Notes: generated by a model from the letters alone, not told the origin. Shown: positions 50,112 to 59,105, counted from the first letter of the stretch. The stretch: DNA of 64,000 nt from Arthrobacter sp. SDTb3-6 (GCF_013376095.1 NZ_JAAMFN010000003.1:62001-126000); one strand, 5' to 3'. Numbers and translations are program-made.

Positions 50112-50139
50112 AGTTTAGGTGGTGCACCGGGGGCGACAA
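50112..50139 (-). promoter_or_regulatory. Probable leaderless promoter of the chorismate mutase gene
   Basis: On the minus strand TTGTCG (50139-50134), 16 bp, TAAACT (50117-50112), then 6 nt to the ATG at 50105. The 16-bp spacer contains one arm of the 13-bp inverted repeat, so a repressor bound there would block the promoter. Confidence 0.45.
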
Positions 50140-50166
50140 AAGCTGTGTCCACGCCGGTGCACCACC
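50118..50166 (-). terminator. 13-bp perfect inverted repeat after the peptide ABC operon
   Basis: GGTGGTGCACCGG (50118-50130) and its exact complement (50154-50166) around a 23-nt loop, 17 bp past the stop of the ABC ATPase gene. It can act as the operon's terminator. Each arm also contains the palindrome GGTGCACC, so it might instead be a pair of operator half-sites. Confidence 0.5.
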
Positions 50167-50182
50167 CAAGGCTGCGAAGGTC

Positions 50183-51892
50183 CTACCGCCGGGCCAGCAA
50201 GGCCTGGTGGGCGGCGCGCCGCCTGGCCTGCTCCGCCGGGTCCGGCACCGGCAGCGAGGCCAGCAGCCGCTTGGTGTAGTCCTCCTGCGGGTCGCCCATG
50301 ATCCGGTTTCCGATGCCCTGCTCCACCATCCTGCCCTTGAGCAGCACGCCCACCCACTCGGCAAGGATGTCCACCACGGCCAGGTCGTGGCTGATGAACA
50401 GGGCGGCAAAGCCCATCTCCACCTGGATGTCCCGGAACAGCTCAAGGACCTTGGCCTGGACGGAGACATCCAGGGCCGACGTCGGCTCATCGGCAATCAG
50501 CAGCTTCGGCTTCAGCGCCAATCCCCTGGCGAGGGAGGCACGCTGGCGCTGCCCGCCGGAGAGCTCATGCGGGAAGCGCTTGGCGTAGGCACGGGGCAGC
50601 TGCACGGATTCCAGCAGTTCCTCCACCTTCTTCGTCACGGCCCCGTTGGACAGGTCGGTGTGGATCAACAGCGGCTCGGCCACGCACTCGCCGATGGTCA
50701 GGTGCGGGTTGAAGGACGCGGCCGGGTCCTGGAACACAAAGCCGATGTCCTTGCGGTACGGCCGGAAGGTGCGCTCCTTGTAGTTGCGCATCTCGTAGCC
50801 GAGCACCTCCAGCGAGCCTCCCGTGGTCCGGTTGAGGCCGGCAATGGCCCGGCCAATGGTGGTCTTGCCGGAGCCGGACTCCCCCACCAGGCCAAACACC
50901 TCCCCGGCACTGATCGTGAAGGACACCTGGTCCACCGCCCGGAAGGCCGGGCTGCCGAGGCGGCCGGGATATTCAATTTCCAGGTCCGTGGCCCGCACCA
51001 GCACTTCCTTGTCCTGGAACGCCCGCTCCGTGAAGCCCGCCGAAGCGGAGTTGCGGCCCAGGTGAGGCACGGCGGCCAGCAGCTTTTGCGTGTACTCCTC
51101 CCGGGGTTGGGCAAAGAGCACCGCCGAATCGGCCTGTTCCACCACGTCACCCTGGAACATGACCACCACCCGGTCGGCCAGGTCCGCCACGACGCCCATG
51201 TTGTGCGTGATGAGCACTATGGAGGTGCCGTACTGGTCGCGCAGGTCCCGGAGCAGTTCCAGGATCTCCGCCTGGACGGTCACGTCCAGGGCGGTGGTGG
51301 GTTCATCTGCCACAATCAGGCCAGGGTTCAGCGCCAGCGCCGCGGCAATGACCACGCGCTGCTTTTGCCCGCCGGAGAACTGGTGGGGGTAGTAGTCAAC
51401 GCGCTTTTCCGGATCGGGGATGCCCACCTTGCGCAACGCGTCAATGGCCAGCCGGCGGGCTTCCTTGCGGCCCACCCGCCTGCCTTCGGGCCGGTGGGCG
51501 CGCAGGCCCTCGGCGATCTGCCAGCCCACCGTGTAGACCGGGTTCAGGGCCGTGGACGGCTCCTGGAACACCATGGCCACGTCCCGTCCGCGGATCTGGC
51601 GCAGCTGGTGCGGGCTGACACTGATGACATCGTTGCCGCTGACCACCACAGCCCCGCTTCCCTGGGCCGTTTCCGGCAGCAGCCCCAGGATGGCCTTGGC
51701 CGTGACGGTCTTGCCGGAGCCCGACTCGCCCACAATGGCCACGATCTCCCCCGGCGCCACCGTGAAGGAGACATCCTTCACGGCATGGACGTCCCCGGAG
51801 TCCGTGGCAAAGGTGACCTTGAGGTCTTCTATGTCCAGCACGGGCCGCAGCCCCGACGGTTCAACGGGTGTTTGCTTGTCAGTGCGGCTCAT
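50183..51892 (-). CDS. Peptide ABC transporter, fused ATP-binding protein (DppD-DppF)
   Basis: 569 aa with two complete ATPase domains. Each has GESGSGKT (about 55 and 340), an LSGGQ-like signature (FSGGQKQRVVIAAALALNP; LSGGQRQRASLARGLALKP), a Walker B (LIVADEPTTALDV; LLIADEPTSALDV) and an H-loop. This is the fused two-ATPase form common in actinobacterial oligopeptide/dipeptide and nickel importers. Start overlaps the permease stop (ATGA). Last gene of the substrate-binding protein-DppB-DppC-DppDF operon. Confidence 0.95.
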   Translation of the reverse strand: MSRTDKQTPVEPSGLRPVLDIEDLKVTFATDSGDVHAVKDVSFTVAPGEIVAIVGESGSGKTVTAKAILGLLPETAQGSGAVVVSGNDVISVSPHQLRQIRGRDVAMVFQEPSTALNPVYTVGWQIAEGLRAHRPEGRRVGRKEARRLAIDALRKVGIPDPEKRVDYYPHQFSGGQKQRVVIAAALALNPGLIVADEPTTALDVTVQAEILELLRDLRDQYGTSIVLITHNMGVVADLADRVVVMFQGDVVEQADSAVLFAQPREEYTQKLLAAVPHLGRNSASAGFTERAFQDKEVLVRATDLEIEYPGRLGSPAFRAVDQVSFTISAGEVFGLVGESGSGKTTIGRAIAGLNRTTGGSLEVLGYEMRNYKERTFRPYRKDIGFVFQDPAASFNPHLTIGECVAEPLLIHTDLSNGAVTKKVEELLESVQLPRAYAKRFPHELSGGQRQRASLARGLALKPKLLIADEPTSALDVSVQAKVLELFRDIQVEMGFAALFISHDLAVVDILAEWVGVLLKGRMVEQGIGNRIMGDPQEDYTKRLLASLPVPDPAEQARRRAAHQALLARR

Positions 51893-52845
51893 GCGTCTAC
51901 CATCTCCCCCGGTTTGACGGGCGCGTTCTTAATCTTTCCGGCCCGTTTGCGGCCGCGGAGCCGGGGGTCGTTGAGGTCGTTCATGGACTCTCCGAGCAGG
52001 GTCAGCCCCAGCACGGTGATGACGATCGCGGCACCCGGGAACACGCCGGTCCACCAAATGCCGGAGGCGGCGTCGGTCTGGGCGTGGTTGAGGTCGTAGC
52101 CCCATTCCGCCGCCGAGGAGGGTTCAATGCCGAACCCCAGGAAGCCCAGGCCCGCCAGCGTCAGGATCGCCTCGGAGGCGTTGAGCGTGAAGATCAGCGG
52201 CAACGTCCGGGTGGCGTTCTTGTAGATGTGCCGGGCCATGATGCGCACGCTCGAGGCGCCCACCACAATCGCGGACTCCACAAACGGCTCGGCCTTCAGC
52301 CGGATGGTCTCGGCCCGGATCACCCGGAAATACTGGGGAATGAACACCACTGTGATGGAAATCGCCGCCGAGAAAATGCCCGACCACAGGTTGGACTGGC
52401 CCTTGCTGATGGCGATGGACATGACCATGGCCAGCAGCAGTGTGGGGAACGCATAGATCGCGTCCGCCACCACCACCAGGATCCGGTCCAGCCAGCCGCC
52501 AATGTATCCGGAGAGCAGGCCCAGGATCACGCCAATGAAGATGGACAACGCCACGGCCACCACAATCACCAGCACGGCGGTCTGGGTGCCCCAGATGGTG
52601 CGGGCAAAGACGTCGTAACCGCCCGCCGTCGTACCCCAAATGTGGGCGGACGACGGCGGCGCCTGGGTTTCGTTGAAGCGCTGGGTTGCGCCGTAGGGGG
52701 AAATCAATGGCGCCAGCGCAGCCGTCAGCAGGAAGGCGGCGGTCAGGACGATGCCGGCGATGAGCATGCCGCGCTGCAGTCCAACGCTCTTCTTCAGCTG
52801 GGACACGATGGGAAGGCGGCTGAACAGGGATTTCTTGGTCTCCAT
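51889..52845 (-). CDS. Peptide ABC transporter permease (DppC type)
   Basis: 318 aa. One N-terminal helix (about 24-52), an extracytoplasmic loop (ISPYGATQRFNETQAPPSSAHIWGTTAGGYDVFARTIW), then five helices and the cytoplasmic coupling motif ASSVRIMARHIYKNA. Typical BPD_transp_1 permease of the DppC/OppC group. The GTTAGGYDVFAR sequence is the standard family landmark. Gap to DppB is 3 bp. Confidence 0.93.
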   Translation of the reverse strand: METKKSLFSRLPIVSQLKKSVGLQRGMLIAGIVLTAAFLLTAALAPLISPYGATQRFNETQAPPSSAHIWGTTAGGYDVFARTIWGTQTAVLVIVVAVALSIFIGVILGLLSGYIGGWLDRILVVVADAIYAFPTLLLAMVMSIAISKGQSNLWSGIFSAAISITVVFIPQYFRVIRAETIRLKAEPFVESAIVVGASSVRIMARHIYKNATRTLPLIFTLNASEAILTLAGLGFLGFGIEPSSAAEWGYDLNHAQTDAASGIWWTGVFPGAAIVITVLGLTLLGESMNDLNDPRLRGRKRAGKIKNAPVKPGEMVDA

Positions 52846-52848
52846 GGC

Positions 52849-53940
52849 CTAATACCTCACCCTCGGGTCGATCAGCGCGGCAACCACGTCCACGATGAAG
52901 TTGGTGATGGCCACAATCACGGCGAGCAGCGCCACGATGCCCTGGACGGCCACGAAGTCGCGGGCCGTGAGGTAGTGGGCCAGCTGGAAGCCCAGGCCCT
53001 TCCACTCGAAGGTGGTCTCCGTCAGGACCGCGCCGCCCAGGAGCAGGGCGATCTGCAGGCCCATGACGGTGATGATCGGGATCAGTGCCGGCTTGTAGGC
53101 GTGCTTGGTGAGGAGGCGGTATTCGCTGACTCCGCGGGAACGCCCGGCCTCGACATAGTCCTTGCCGAGCGTGCCGATCACATTGGTGCGCACCAGGCGC
53201 AGGAAGATGCCGGCCGTGAGCAGGCCCAGTGCGACGGCGGGGAGCACGGAGTGCTGGACGACGTCCCAGAAGGCGTCGAGGTTGCCGCTGCGCAGGGCAT
53301 CGAGCCAGTAGATGCCGGTCGGAGCGGCCAGTGATGCCATGGCAATTTCGGTGGAGGTGCCGGCACGGCCGGCCACCGGGAACCAGCCCAGCCAGATCGA
53401 GAAGACCAGCTTCAGCAGCAGCCCGGCGAAAAACACCGGGGTGGCGTAGAAGGAAATGGCGAGGACGCGCAAGATGGCGTCGTGGTATTTGTCGCGCTTG
53501 TACGCGGCGAGCATGCCGAAGGGGATGCCGATGGCCAGGGCCACGATGAGGGAATTGATGGCCAGTTCCAGGGTGGCCGTCCCATAGGTGGCGAGCATGT
53601 CCGAGATGGCCAGGTTGTCCGAGATGGTCCGGCCAAAGTTTCCGGTGGCCATTTGGCCCAGGTAGTCAAAGTATTGGATGAAGATGGGGCGGTCGTAGCC
53701 TGCCTCGTGGACGCGCAGCGCCAGCTGGTCCGGTGCGAGCCGCCCGCCCAGGGCTGCCGTGATGGGGTCGCCGGTCAGGCGCATCAGGAAGAAGACCATG
53801 GTGACGAGGATGAGGATGGTGGGAAAGATCAGCAGGAAGCGGATGAGCAGATATTTGCCCAGGCTGCCGCCGGCCTTCCTTTTCCGTTGGGGTGCCTGCG
53901 CGGCGGGTTCCACCGCTGGCAGGTCGATCATTGCGGTCAT
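52849..53940 (-). CDS. Peptide ABC transporter permease (DppB type)
   Basis: 363 aa. A polar N-terminus (1-28), then LLIRFLLIFPTILILVTMVFFLMRLTGDP, which is the diagnostic DppB/OppB opening, six helices and the coupling loop DYVEAGRSRGVSEYRLLTKHAYKPALIP. It forms the channel with the DppC-type protein. The N-terminal extension is slightly longer than usual. A 127-bp gap with hairpins separates it from the binding-protein gene. Confidence 0.93.
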   Translation of the reverse strand: MTAMIDLPAVEPAAQAPQRKRKAGGSLGKYLLIRFLLIFPTILILVTMVFFLMRLTGDPITAALGGRLAPDQLALRVHEAGYDRPIFIQYFDYLGQMATGNFGRTISDNLAISDMLATYGTATLELAINSLIVALAIGIPFGMLAAYKRDKYHDAILRVLAISFYATPVFFAGLLLKLVFSIWLGWFPVAGRAGTSTEIAMASLAAPTGIYWLDALRSGNLDAFWDVVQHSVLPAVALGLLTAGIFLRLVRTNVIGTLGKDYVEAGRSRGVSEYRLLTKHAYKPALIPIITVMGLQIALLLGGAVLTETTFEWKGLGFQLAHYLTARDFVAVQGIVALLAVIVAITNFIVDVVAALIDPRVRY

Positions 53941-53969
53941 GGGTGCCTATTTCTGTGGTGCCAAAAAGG

Positions 53970-54005
53970 GTGCGGCATGGTGCCGCACGGGAAAGTGCCG
54001 TGCGG
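53970..54005 (-). promoter_or_regulatory. Two mutually exclusive hairpins between binding-protein and permease genes
   Basis: Stem A: GTGCGGCA (53970-53977) with TGCCGCAC (53981-53988), 3-nt loop. Stem B: CCGCACGG (53983-53990) with CCGTGCGG (53998-54005). The middle segment can join only one stem at a time, an arrangement like an attenuator or RNA-stability element. Confidence 0.45.
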
Positions 54006-54036
54006 AAGGCGGGGCGTCCCAGGGAGGCCCCGCCTT
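54006..54036 (-). terminator. Intercistronic hairpin after the substrate-binding protein gene
   Basis: Perfect 10-bp arms AAGGCGGGGC (54006-54015) and GCCCCGCCTT (54027-54036), 11-nt loop, 31 nt beyond the binding-protein stop. It probably lets some transcripts end here, so the binding protein is made in excess over the permease, as is usual in ABC importers. Confidence 0.6.
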
Positions 54037-54067
54037 CTGTCTATCTCTCGTTTTGCAGGCCACAGGC

Positions 54068-55711
54068 CTACTTGGAAAGAACGCCCAAACGGAACTTGAA
54101 CGATGCGTCAAGGGTGTCCTTGGTGCCCTTGACCTTGACGTTGGAAACCGCCACCTGCGCGCCCTGAAGCAGCGGCAGCGTGGAGAGGTCCTTGGCCTCG
54201 TCCGCCTGGATCTGCTCAATGATCGAGGTGCGCTTGGCCTTGTCGTTGGTGACCAGCTGTTCGCTGATCAGCTTCTGGATGGCGTCGTTGCTGTAGTGGT
54301 TCTGCAGGAAGTTGTCCTTGCTGAAGAACGGCGTCAGGTAGTTGTCCGCGTCCGAGTAGTCCGGGAACCAGCCCAACTGGTACAGCGGGTACGCTCCGCC
54401 ATTTGCCGTGCGCTGCTTCGAGTAGGAGACCCACTCGGTGGACTGCAGGTTGACCTTGAACAGGCCGGTGGCCTCCAGCTGCGACTTGATGGCCGCGTAT
54501 TCGTCGCCGGAGGAGGAACCGTAGTGGTCGGGGTTGTACTGCAGGTCCAGGGTCACGGGGCCGGTCACGCCGGCGTCCGCCAGCACCTTCTTCGCCTTCG
54601 CCACGTCCGGGGCGCCGTTGCCGTCGCCGTAGTCCTTCTTCAGCGGTTCGGTGGCACCGGTGAAGCCCTGCGGAACGAAGGAGTACAGGGGCAGGTAGGT
54701 GCCCTTGTAGACCTGGTCGGCGATGGCCTTGCGGTCAATCGTGTCCGCCATCGCCTGGCGGACGGCCAGCGCCTTCGCGGCATCCGGCGTCGCCGTCTTG
54801 GCACCGAACGGCATGGTGTCGAAGTTGAAGACGATGTAGCGGATTTCGCCGCCGGGCCCGATGTCCACCCGGACGTTCTTGTCCGTCTTGAGGCTGTCGA
54901 TGTCGGTGGCCGTCAGGCTGCGCCAGGCCACGTCGATGTTGCCCTTTTGCACGTCGAGCTTCATGTTGGTGGAGTCCGCGTAGTACTTCAGGGTCACCGC
55001 GTCCGACTTGGCGGGGCCCAGCAGGCCCTGGTAGTTGGGGTTTTTCTTGAAGGCGATGAGCTCGTTCTTCTTGTACGTGTCAATGGAGTACTGGCCCGCG
55101 AAGGACTTGCCCTTGATGATGGTGTCGTCGTCGGTGACCTTGGTGGGGCTGAACACGGTGTCGTCGACGATCGGCCCGGCCGGGCTGGTCAGCACCTGCG
55201 GGAAGGTCTGGTCGTTGCCGAGCTTGAGCTTGAACACCACGGTGGTGGGGTCAGGGGCGCTGACGCTGGCCAGGTTGCCCAGCAGCGTTGCCGGCCCGTT
55301 GGCGTCATTGATCTTCAGCATCCGGTCGAAGGAGAACTTCACGTCCTTGGAGTCAAGGGCCGTGCCGTTGGCCCACTTCAGACCGGGCTTGAGCTTGACC
55401 GTGTATTCGGTGGGGGAGGTGAAGGACGCCGAGACGGCGATGTCCGGCTTGGGATCCGCACTGCCCGGGGCCGAATTGAGGAGGAACGGGTAGATCTGGT
55501 TCATGACCATGAACGAGCCGTTGTCGTAGGAACCGGCCGGGTCAAGGAAGGTGACCTTGTCCGTGGTTCCCACCACGATCGGACCGCCCGCGGTGCCGCC
55601 ACCCTGGGAGCTGCCGCCCCCGCCGGCGGGGCCGGTGCATGCTGTCAACGCAAGCAGTGAGACGCCGGCTACGGCGACCACCGACCGCAGTCCAAACTTA
55701 GTCTTAGCCAT
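54068..55711 (-). CDS. Peptide ABC transporter substrate-binding lipoprotein
   Basis: 547 aa SBP family 5 (DppA/OppA class). Signal peptide with lipobox LTAC (Cys near residue 25) and a Gly/Ser-rich linker. The mature lobe starts GGPIVVGTTDKVTFLDPAGSYDNGSF. Internal YTVKLKPGLKWANGTALDSKDVKFSFDRML is the family signature. I chose ATG at 55711; the frame upstream to 55753 would put residues before the signal peptide. It binds a peptide or similar ligand outside and passes it to the permease. First gene of the operon. Confidence 0.93.
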   Translation of the reverse strand: MAKTKFGLRSVVAVAGVSLLALTACTGPAGGGGSSQGGGTAGGPIVVGTTDKVTFLDPAGSYDNGSFMVMNQIYPFLLNSAPGSADPKPDIAVSASFTSPTEYTVKLKPGLKWANGTALDSKDVKFSFDRMLKINDANGPATLLGNLASVSAPDPTTVVFKLKLGNDQTFPQVLTSPAGPIVDDTVFSPTKVTDDDTIIKGKSFAGQYSIDTYKKNELIAFKKNPNYQGLLGPAKSDAVTLKYYADSTNMKLDVQKGNIDVAWRSLTATDIDSLKTDKNVRVDIGPGGEIRYIVFNFDTMPFGAKTATPDAAKALAVRQAMADTIDRKAIADQVYKGTYLPLYSFVPQGFTGATEPLKKDYGDGNGAPDVAKAKKVLADAGVTGPVTLDLQYNPDHYGSSSGDEYAAIKSQLEATGLFKVNLQSTEWVSYSKQRTANGGAYPLYQLGWFPDYSDADNYLTPFFSKDNFLQNHYSNDAIQKLISEQLVTNDKAKRTSIIEQIQADEAKDLSTLPLLQGAQVAVSNVKVKGTKDTLDASFKFRLGVLSK

Positions 55712-55743
55712 CAGCAAACTTTCTGTAGTGCCTGCACATGAAA

Positions 55744-55769
55744 CAGGCCACACTACGAAGTGTGACCTG
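55744..55769. promoter_or_regulatory. Palindrome upstream of the peptide-transporter operon
   Basis: CAGG-C-CACACT, 4-nt loop (ACGA), AGTGTG-A-CCTG: 10 of 11 positions pair. It starts 33 bp before the binding-protein ATG, close to where a promoter should be. It is a candidate operator. A transcribed leader hairpin is the alternative. Confidence 0.45.
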
Positions 55770-55847
55770 GCCCACGCGCCTTATGTTTACTTTCTACCAG
55801 ACTTATGCCGCGGACCTTGCATGGAGCAGGAAGTTGCAACCAGACGG

Positions 55848-56465
55848 TTACTTAAGCGACTCGGCCCGGGGCCCCGGCACGAACTGCGGGTCCCGGCCAA
55901 ACCAGCCGGCCAGGCGCGCATATTTGTCGGCATTCAGCGGCACGCGCACCTCGTGGCCAAACGCCTTGTCCGGGCCGCGGTAGTCGGTTTTCATCACCCG
56001 CTGCGACCAGGCCAGCGACTGGTCGGCCAGCGCCGGATCCAGCGTGACGTGCACGCCGGTGGCCTTGGCAAGGTCCCAGGAATGCACCGTGAACTCGGCA
56101 ATCTGCAGGCCGATCCGGCTGCGCAGCGGCGCCTCTCCGCCACCGGGCAGGGCCACCTGGGTGCTGAGGTCGGCCACCGCCCAGGCACGCATGAGCATCG
56201 CGGCGCCGTCCGCAAAGCGGGTGGACCAGTCGGCACCGACGGTGGCAGTGGCGGCCAGCGGGTCAATGTTGTTGCCCCGGGCCATCACGGTGTAGTTGTG
56301 CAGGTCCTGGACCACCAGGTGGTGCAGGAGGTCCTGCACGGTCCATTCGGTGCATGGGGTTGGCCAGACCGCCTGGCCGGCGGAAATCGCCTGGATCACC
56401 TCGCCGCACTGGTCCAGGGCCCGTTCGAGCAGTTGGAGCGGGTTCGGTATTAAATGCGGGGGCAT
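55848..56465 (-). CDS. TIGR03086-type DinB/mycothiol-dependent maleylpyruvate isomerase-like protein
   Basis: 205 aa helical protein of the DinB/MDMPI superfamily. Landmarks: PTPCTEWTVQDLLHHLVVQDLHNY (about 35-58), whose His is one metal ligand, and QIAEFTVHSWDLAKATG (about 121-137) with the second His. Members bind a divalent metal and some use mycothiol, a thiol made by actinobacteria; the reaction of this protein is unknown. ATG start with GGAAGG upstream. Confidence 0.82.
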   Translation of the reverse strand: MPPHLIPNPLQLLERALDQCGEVIQAISAGQAVWPTPCTEWTVQDLLHHLVVQDLHNYTVMARGNNIDPLAATATVGADWSTRFADGAAMLMRAWAVADLSTQVALPGGGEAPLRSRIGLQIAEFTVHSWDLAKATGVHVTLDPALADQSLAWSQRVMKTDYRGPDKAFGHEVRVPLNADKYARLAGWFGRDPQFVPGPRAESLK

Positions 56466-56534
56466 GATGGCTACCTTCCGTGATCAAAGTCACCTTGTAC
56501 GGAAGTTTACGCCAGCTTGCAGTTTGCCGTGCGG

Positions 56535-57674
56535 CTACGGCAGCTCGGGGCGCGCCAGCGAGCGGGCCGAGTCGATGGTGGCCTGGCCCAAAACGCGGGT
56601 GCCCTGATACAGGACCACGGTCTGGCCGGGCGCCACGCCGCGCAGCGGCTCGCGCAGGGTGACGGTCAGCGCCTGGCGGGTGCCGGCGTCGTCCGCCACC
56701 TCGGTGACGAAGGCGCGGGCCGGCACGGGGTCCCCGTGCGCGCGCACCTGGGCGTGGCAGTCGAACTCCCCGCCGGTGGCAACCTCGGCGATGGGCAGCC
56801 CGGCCCAGGAGACCTTGATGCCCTTGAGTTCGTCGATGGCCAGCAGCGCGTGGGGGCCCACCACGACCTTGTTTTCCTTGGGCCGGATCTCCAGCACAAA
56901 GCGCGGCTTGCCGTCGGCAGCAGGCGTACCCAGCTTCAGGCCGCGGCGCTGGCCCACCGTGAACCGGTTGGCGCCGTCGTGGCCGCCCACCTTGGTGCCG
57001 GTTTCGTCGACGATGTCCCCCGGGGTCATCTGGATCTTCTCGGCCAGCCAGCCGGCGGTGTCGCCGTCGGAAATGAAGCAGATGTCGTGGCTGTCCGGCT
57101 TCTTGGCCACGGACAGGCCGCGGCGTTCGGCCTCGGCACGGACCTCGGCCTTGGACGGGGTGTCCGCAAGCGGGAACATGGAGTGTCGCAGCTGCTCGTG
57201 GGTCAGCACGCCGAGCACGTAGCTCTGGTCCTTGGCCCAGTCTGCGGCGCGGTGCAGTTCCGGGTTGCCGTCGGCGTCGGTGATGACCTTGGCGTAGTGG
57301 CCGGTGCAGACCGCGTCGAAGCCCAGCGCGATGGCCTTTTCCAGCAGGGCGGCGAACTTGATGCGCTCGTTGCAGCGCATGCACGGGTTGGGTGTGCGTC
57401 CGGCGGCGTATTCGTCAATGAAGTCCTGGACCACATCCTCCTTGAACCGCTCGGAGAAGTCCCACACGTAGTACGGGATGCCGAGCAGGTCGCAGGCGCG
57501 CCAGGCGTCGTTGGAGTCCTCCACGGTGCAGCAGCCGCGGCTGCCGGTGCGCAGGGTGCCCGGCATCCGGGAGAGTGCCAGGTGGACGCCGACGACGTCG
57601 TGCCCCGCCTCAACGGCGCGGGCGGCGGCGACGGCGGAATCCACCCCGCCGCTCATGGCGGCCAATACTCGCAT
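56535..57674 (-). CDS. mnmA: tRNA-specific 2-thiouridylase MnmA
   Basis: 379 aa. PP-loop ATP-binding motif [12 protein letters not shown] (7-18), catalytic Cys in NPCMRCNE (about 98), second Cys in [10 protein letters not shown] (about 195), then a C-terminal beta-barrel. It thiolates U34 of Lys, Glu and Gln tRNAs using sulfur that comes from a cysteine desulfurase. That desulfurase is encoded immediately upstream in the same direction, matching the iscS-trmU order of mycobacteria (Rv3025c/Rv3024c). Confidence 0.97.
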   Translation of the reverse strand: MRVLAAMSGGVDSAVAAARAVEAGHDVVGVHLALSRMPGTLRTGSRGCCTVEDSNDAWRACDLLGIPYYVWDFSERFKEDVVQDFIDEYAAGRTPNPCMRCNERIKFAALLEKAIALGFDAVCTGHYAKVITDADGNPELHRAADWAKDQSYVLGVLTHEQLRHSMFPLADTPSKAEVRAEAERRGLSVAKKPDSHDICFISDGDTAGWLAEKIQMTPGDIVDETGTKVGGHDGANRFTVGQRRGLKLGTPAADGKPRFVLEIRPKENKVVVGPHALLAIDELKGIKVSWAGLPIAEVATGGEFDCHAQVRAHGDPVPARAFVTEVADDAGTRQALTVTLREPLRGVAPGQTVVLYQGTRVLGQATIDSARSLARPELP

Positions 57675-57770
57675 TACGTGCCTTTCACTTGCAGGTTGTT
57701 GCTCTATGGTGCGCTGACCTTGGTCTCGGCAGCCTTGATCTCGACAAGCTCCATCAGCGGTTTTCCCCGG

Positions 57771-58994
57771 TCAGCGGTGCGTGCTCGCCGTTTGGATGGA
57801 CGACTGGTGGCCGGCCATGCCCGCCTGTTTTGCGCGCGCGTAGGCCTGCGGCAGGGCCGCCACAAAGGCGTCAACGTCCGCGGGGGTCGATGTATGCCCC
57901 AGGCTGAAGCGTTGTGCGCCACGTGCGGTGTCCTCGTCCAGGCCCATGGCCAGCAATACATGGGACGGGCGGGGCACGCCGGCCGTGCAGGCCGAACCGG
58001 TGGAGGATTCGATGCCCGCCACGTCCAGCAGGAACAGCAGCGAATCGCCCTCGCAGCCCGGGAAGGTGAAGTGGGCGTTGCCTGGCAGCCGGCCGGCCGG
58101 CCTGGCGGCCGGGTCCGTGCCGCGCAGCACCGCCTCCGGGACCAGCTCGCGGACGGCGGCAATGAGCGCATCCCGCAGCCCCGCGATCCGGGCGCTTTCC
58201 GCGGCCAGGTTCGCGGTGACGTCCTGTGCGGCGGCGGCAAAGGCCGCGATGCCCGCGGAGTCCAGCGTGCCGGAGCGGACGCTGCGCTCCTGGCCGCCGC
58301 CGTGCTGGACGGGCGTCAGCGTCACGTCGCGGCCCAGCAGCAGCGCGCCGACGCCCACCGGCCCGCCGATCTTGTGCCCGCTGATGGACACCGCGGCCAG
58401 CCCGGAGTCCTTGAAGTTCAGCGGCACGGCGCCGAAGGCCTGCACGGCGTCCGAGTGGACGGGGATGCCGTGTGCTGCGGCGAGCGCAACGACGCCGGCA
58501 ATGGGCTGGATGGTGCCCACCTCGTTGTTGGCCCACATGCAGGTGACCAGCGCCACGGAGTCGGCGCCGCCGTCGTCCAGTTCCCTTTTTAGCGCGGCCA
58601 GGTCCAGGGTCCCGGTCTCGTCAACGGGCAGCCACACCGCTTCCGCGCCCTCGCTCCTTTCCAGCCACTCGACGGTGTCCTGGACAGCGGCGTGTTCAAC
58701 CGTGGAGACCAGGATCCGCGTGCGGCGGGGGTCGGCGTCGCGGCGGGACCAGAACAGCCCCTTGACAGCCAGGTTGTCCGCCTCGGTGCCGCCGGAGGTG
58801 AAGATGACTTCGGTGGGGTGGGCTCCGGCGGCCCGGGCTATGGTTTCGCGGGACGCCTCCACCGTGGCGCGGGCGCGGCGGCCTGCGCCGTGCAGCGAGG
58901 ACGGGTTGCCGCTGCGGCTGATGGTGTTGGTGAGTGCGGCGAGGGCCGGGGCCGAAATGGGCGTGGTCGCCGCGTGGTCTAGATACACGGGCAC
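57771..58994 (-). CDS. Cysteine desulfurase (IscS/NifS family)
   Basis: 407 aa PLP enzyme. N-terminal VYLDHAATTPIS, PLP lysine in SISGHKIGGPVG (about 197-208), active-site Cys in ESSTGSACTAGVPRPSHVLLAMG (about 330), whose long loop places it in the IscS/NifS class. It takes sulfur from cysteine as an enzyme persulfide for tRNA thiolation and cluster assembly. It probably feeds MnmA. The GTG/ATG start context at 58994 lacks a strong ribosome-binding site; MPVYLDHA is the expected N-terminus. Confidence 0.93.
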   Translation of the reverse strand: MPVYLDHAATTPISAPALAALTNTISRSGNPSSLHGAGRRARATVEASRETIARAAGAHPTEVIFTSGGTEADNLAVKGLFWSRRDADPRRTRILVSTVEHAAVQDTVEWLERSEGAEAVWLPVDETGTLDLAALKRELDDGGADSVALVTCMWANNEVGTIQPIAGVVALAAAHGIPVHSDAVQAFGAVPLNFKDSGLAAVSISGHKIGGPVGVGALLLGRDVTLTPVQHGGGQERSVRSGTLDSAGIAAFAAAAQDVTANLAAESARIAGLRDALIAAVRELVPEAVLRGTDPAARPAGRLPGNAHFTFPGCEGDSLLFLLDVAGIESSTGSACTAGVPRPSHVLLAMGLDEDTARGAQRFSLGHTSTPADVDAFVAALPQAYARAKQAGMAGHQSSIQTASTHR

Positions 58995-59067
58995 CGCTCA
59001 ATTCTACGGCATCCGGCAGCCATGCACTGATCGGAACCCTCCGCACGACGTCAACAGCAGGCGGCTT

Positions 59068-59105
59068 TTGTCAATCTTGTCAATCCGTGCGACTGATGGC
59101 AGGAT
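59068..59105 (+). promoter_or_regulatory. Probable promoter with 9-bp tandem repeat for the subtilase gene
   Basis: TTGTCAATC occurs twice head-to-tail (59068-59076, 59077-59085). The second TTGTCA followed by 17 bp and CAGGAT (59100-59105) resembles an actinobacterial promoter. The gene starts 46 bp further on, with GGGGGA before the ATG. Confidence 0.4.

Noticed and set aside
56475-56505. 7-bp inverted repeat CTTCCGT/ACGGAAG before the DinB-like gene
   Set aside because: Short arms with a 17-nt loop. It overlaps the likely ribosome-binding site and may be chance.
57704-57751. 16-codon minus-strand ORF between mnmA and the desulfurase gene
   Set aside because: Too short, with no ribosome-binding site and no conserved features.
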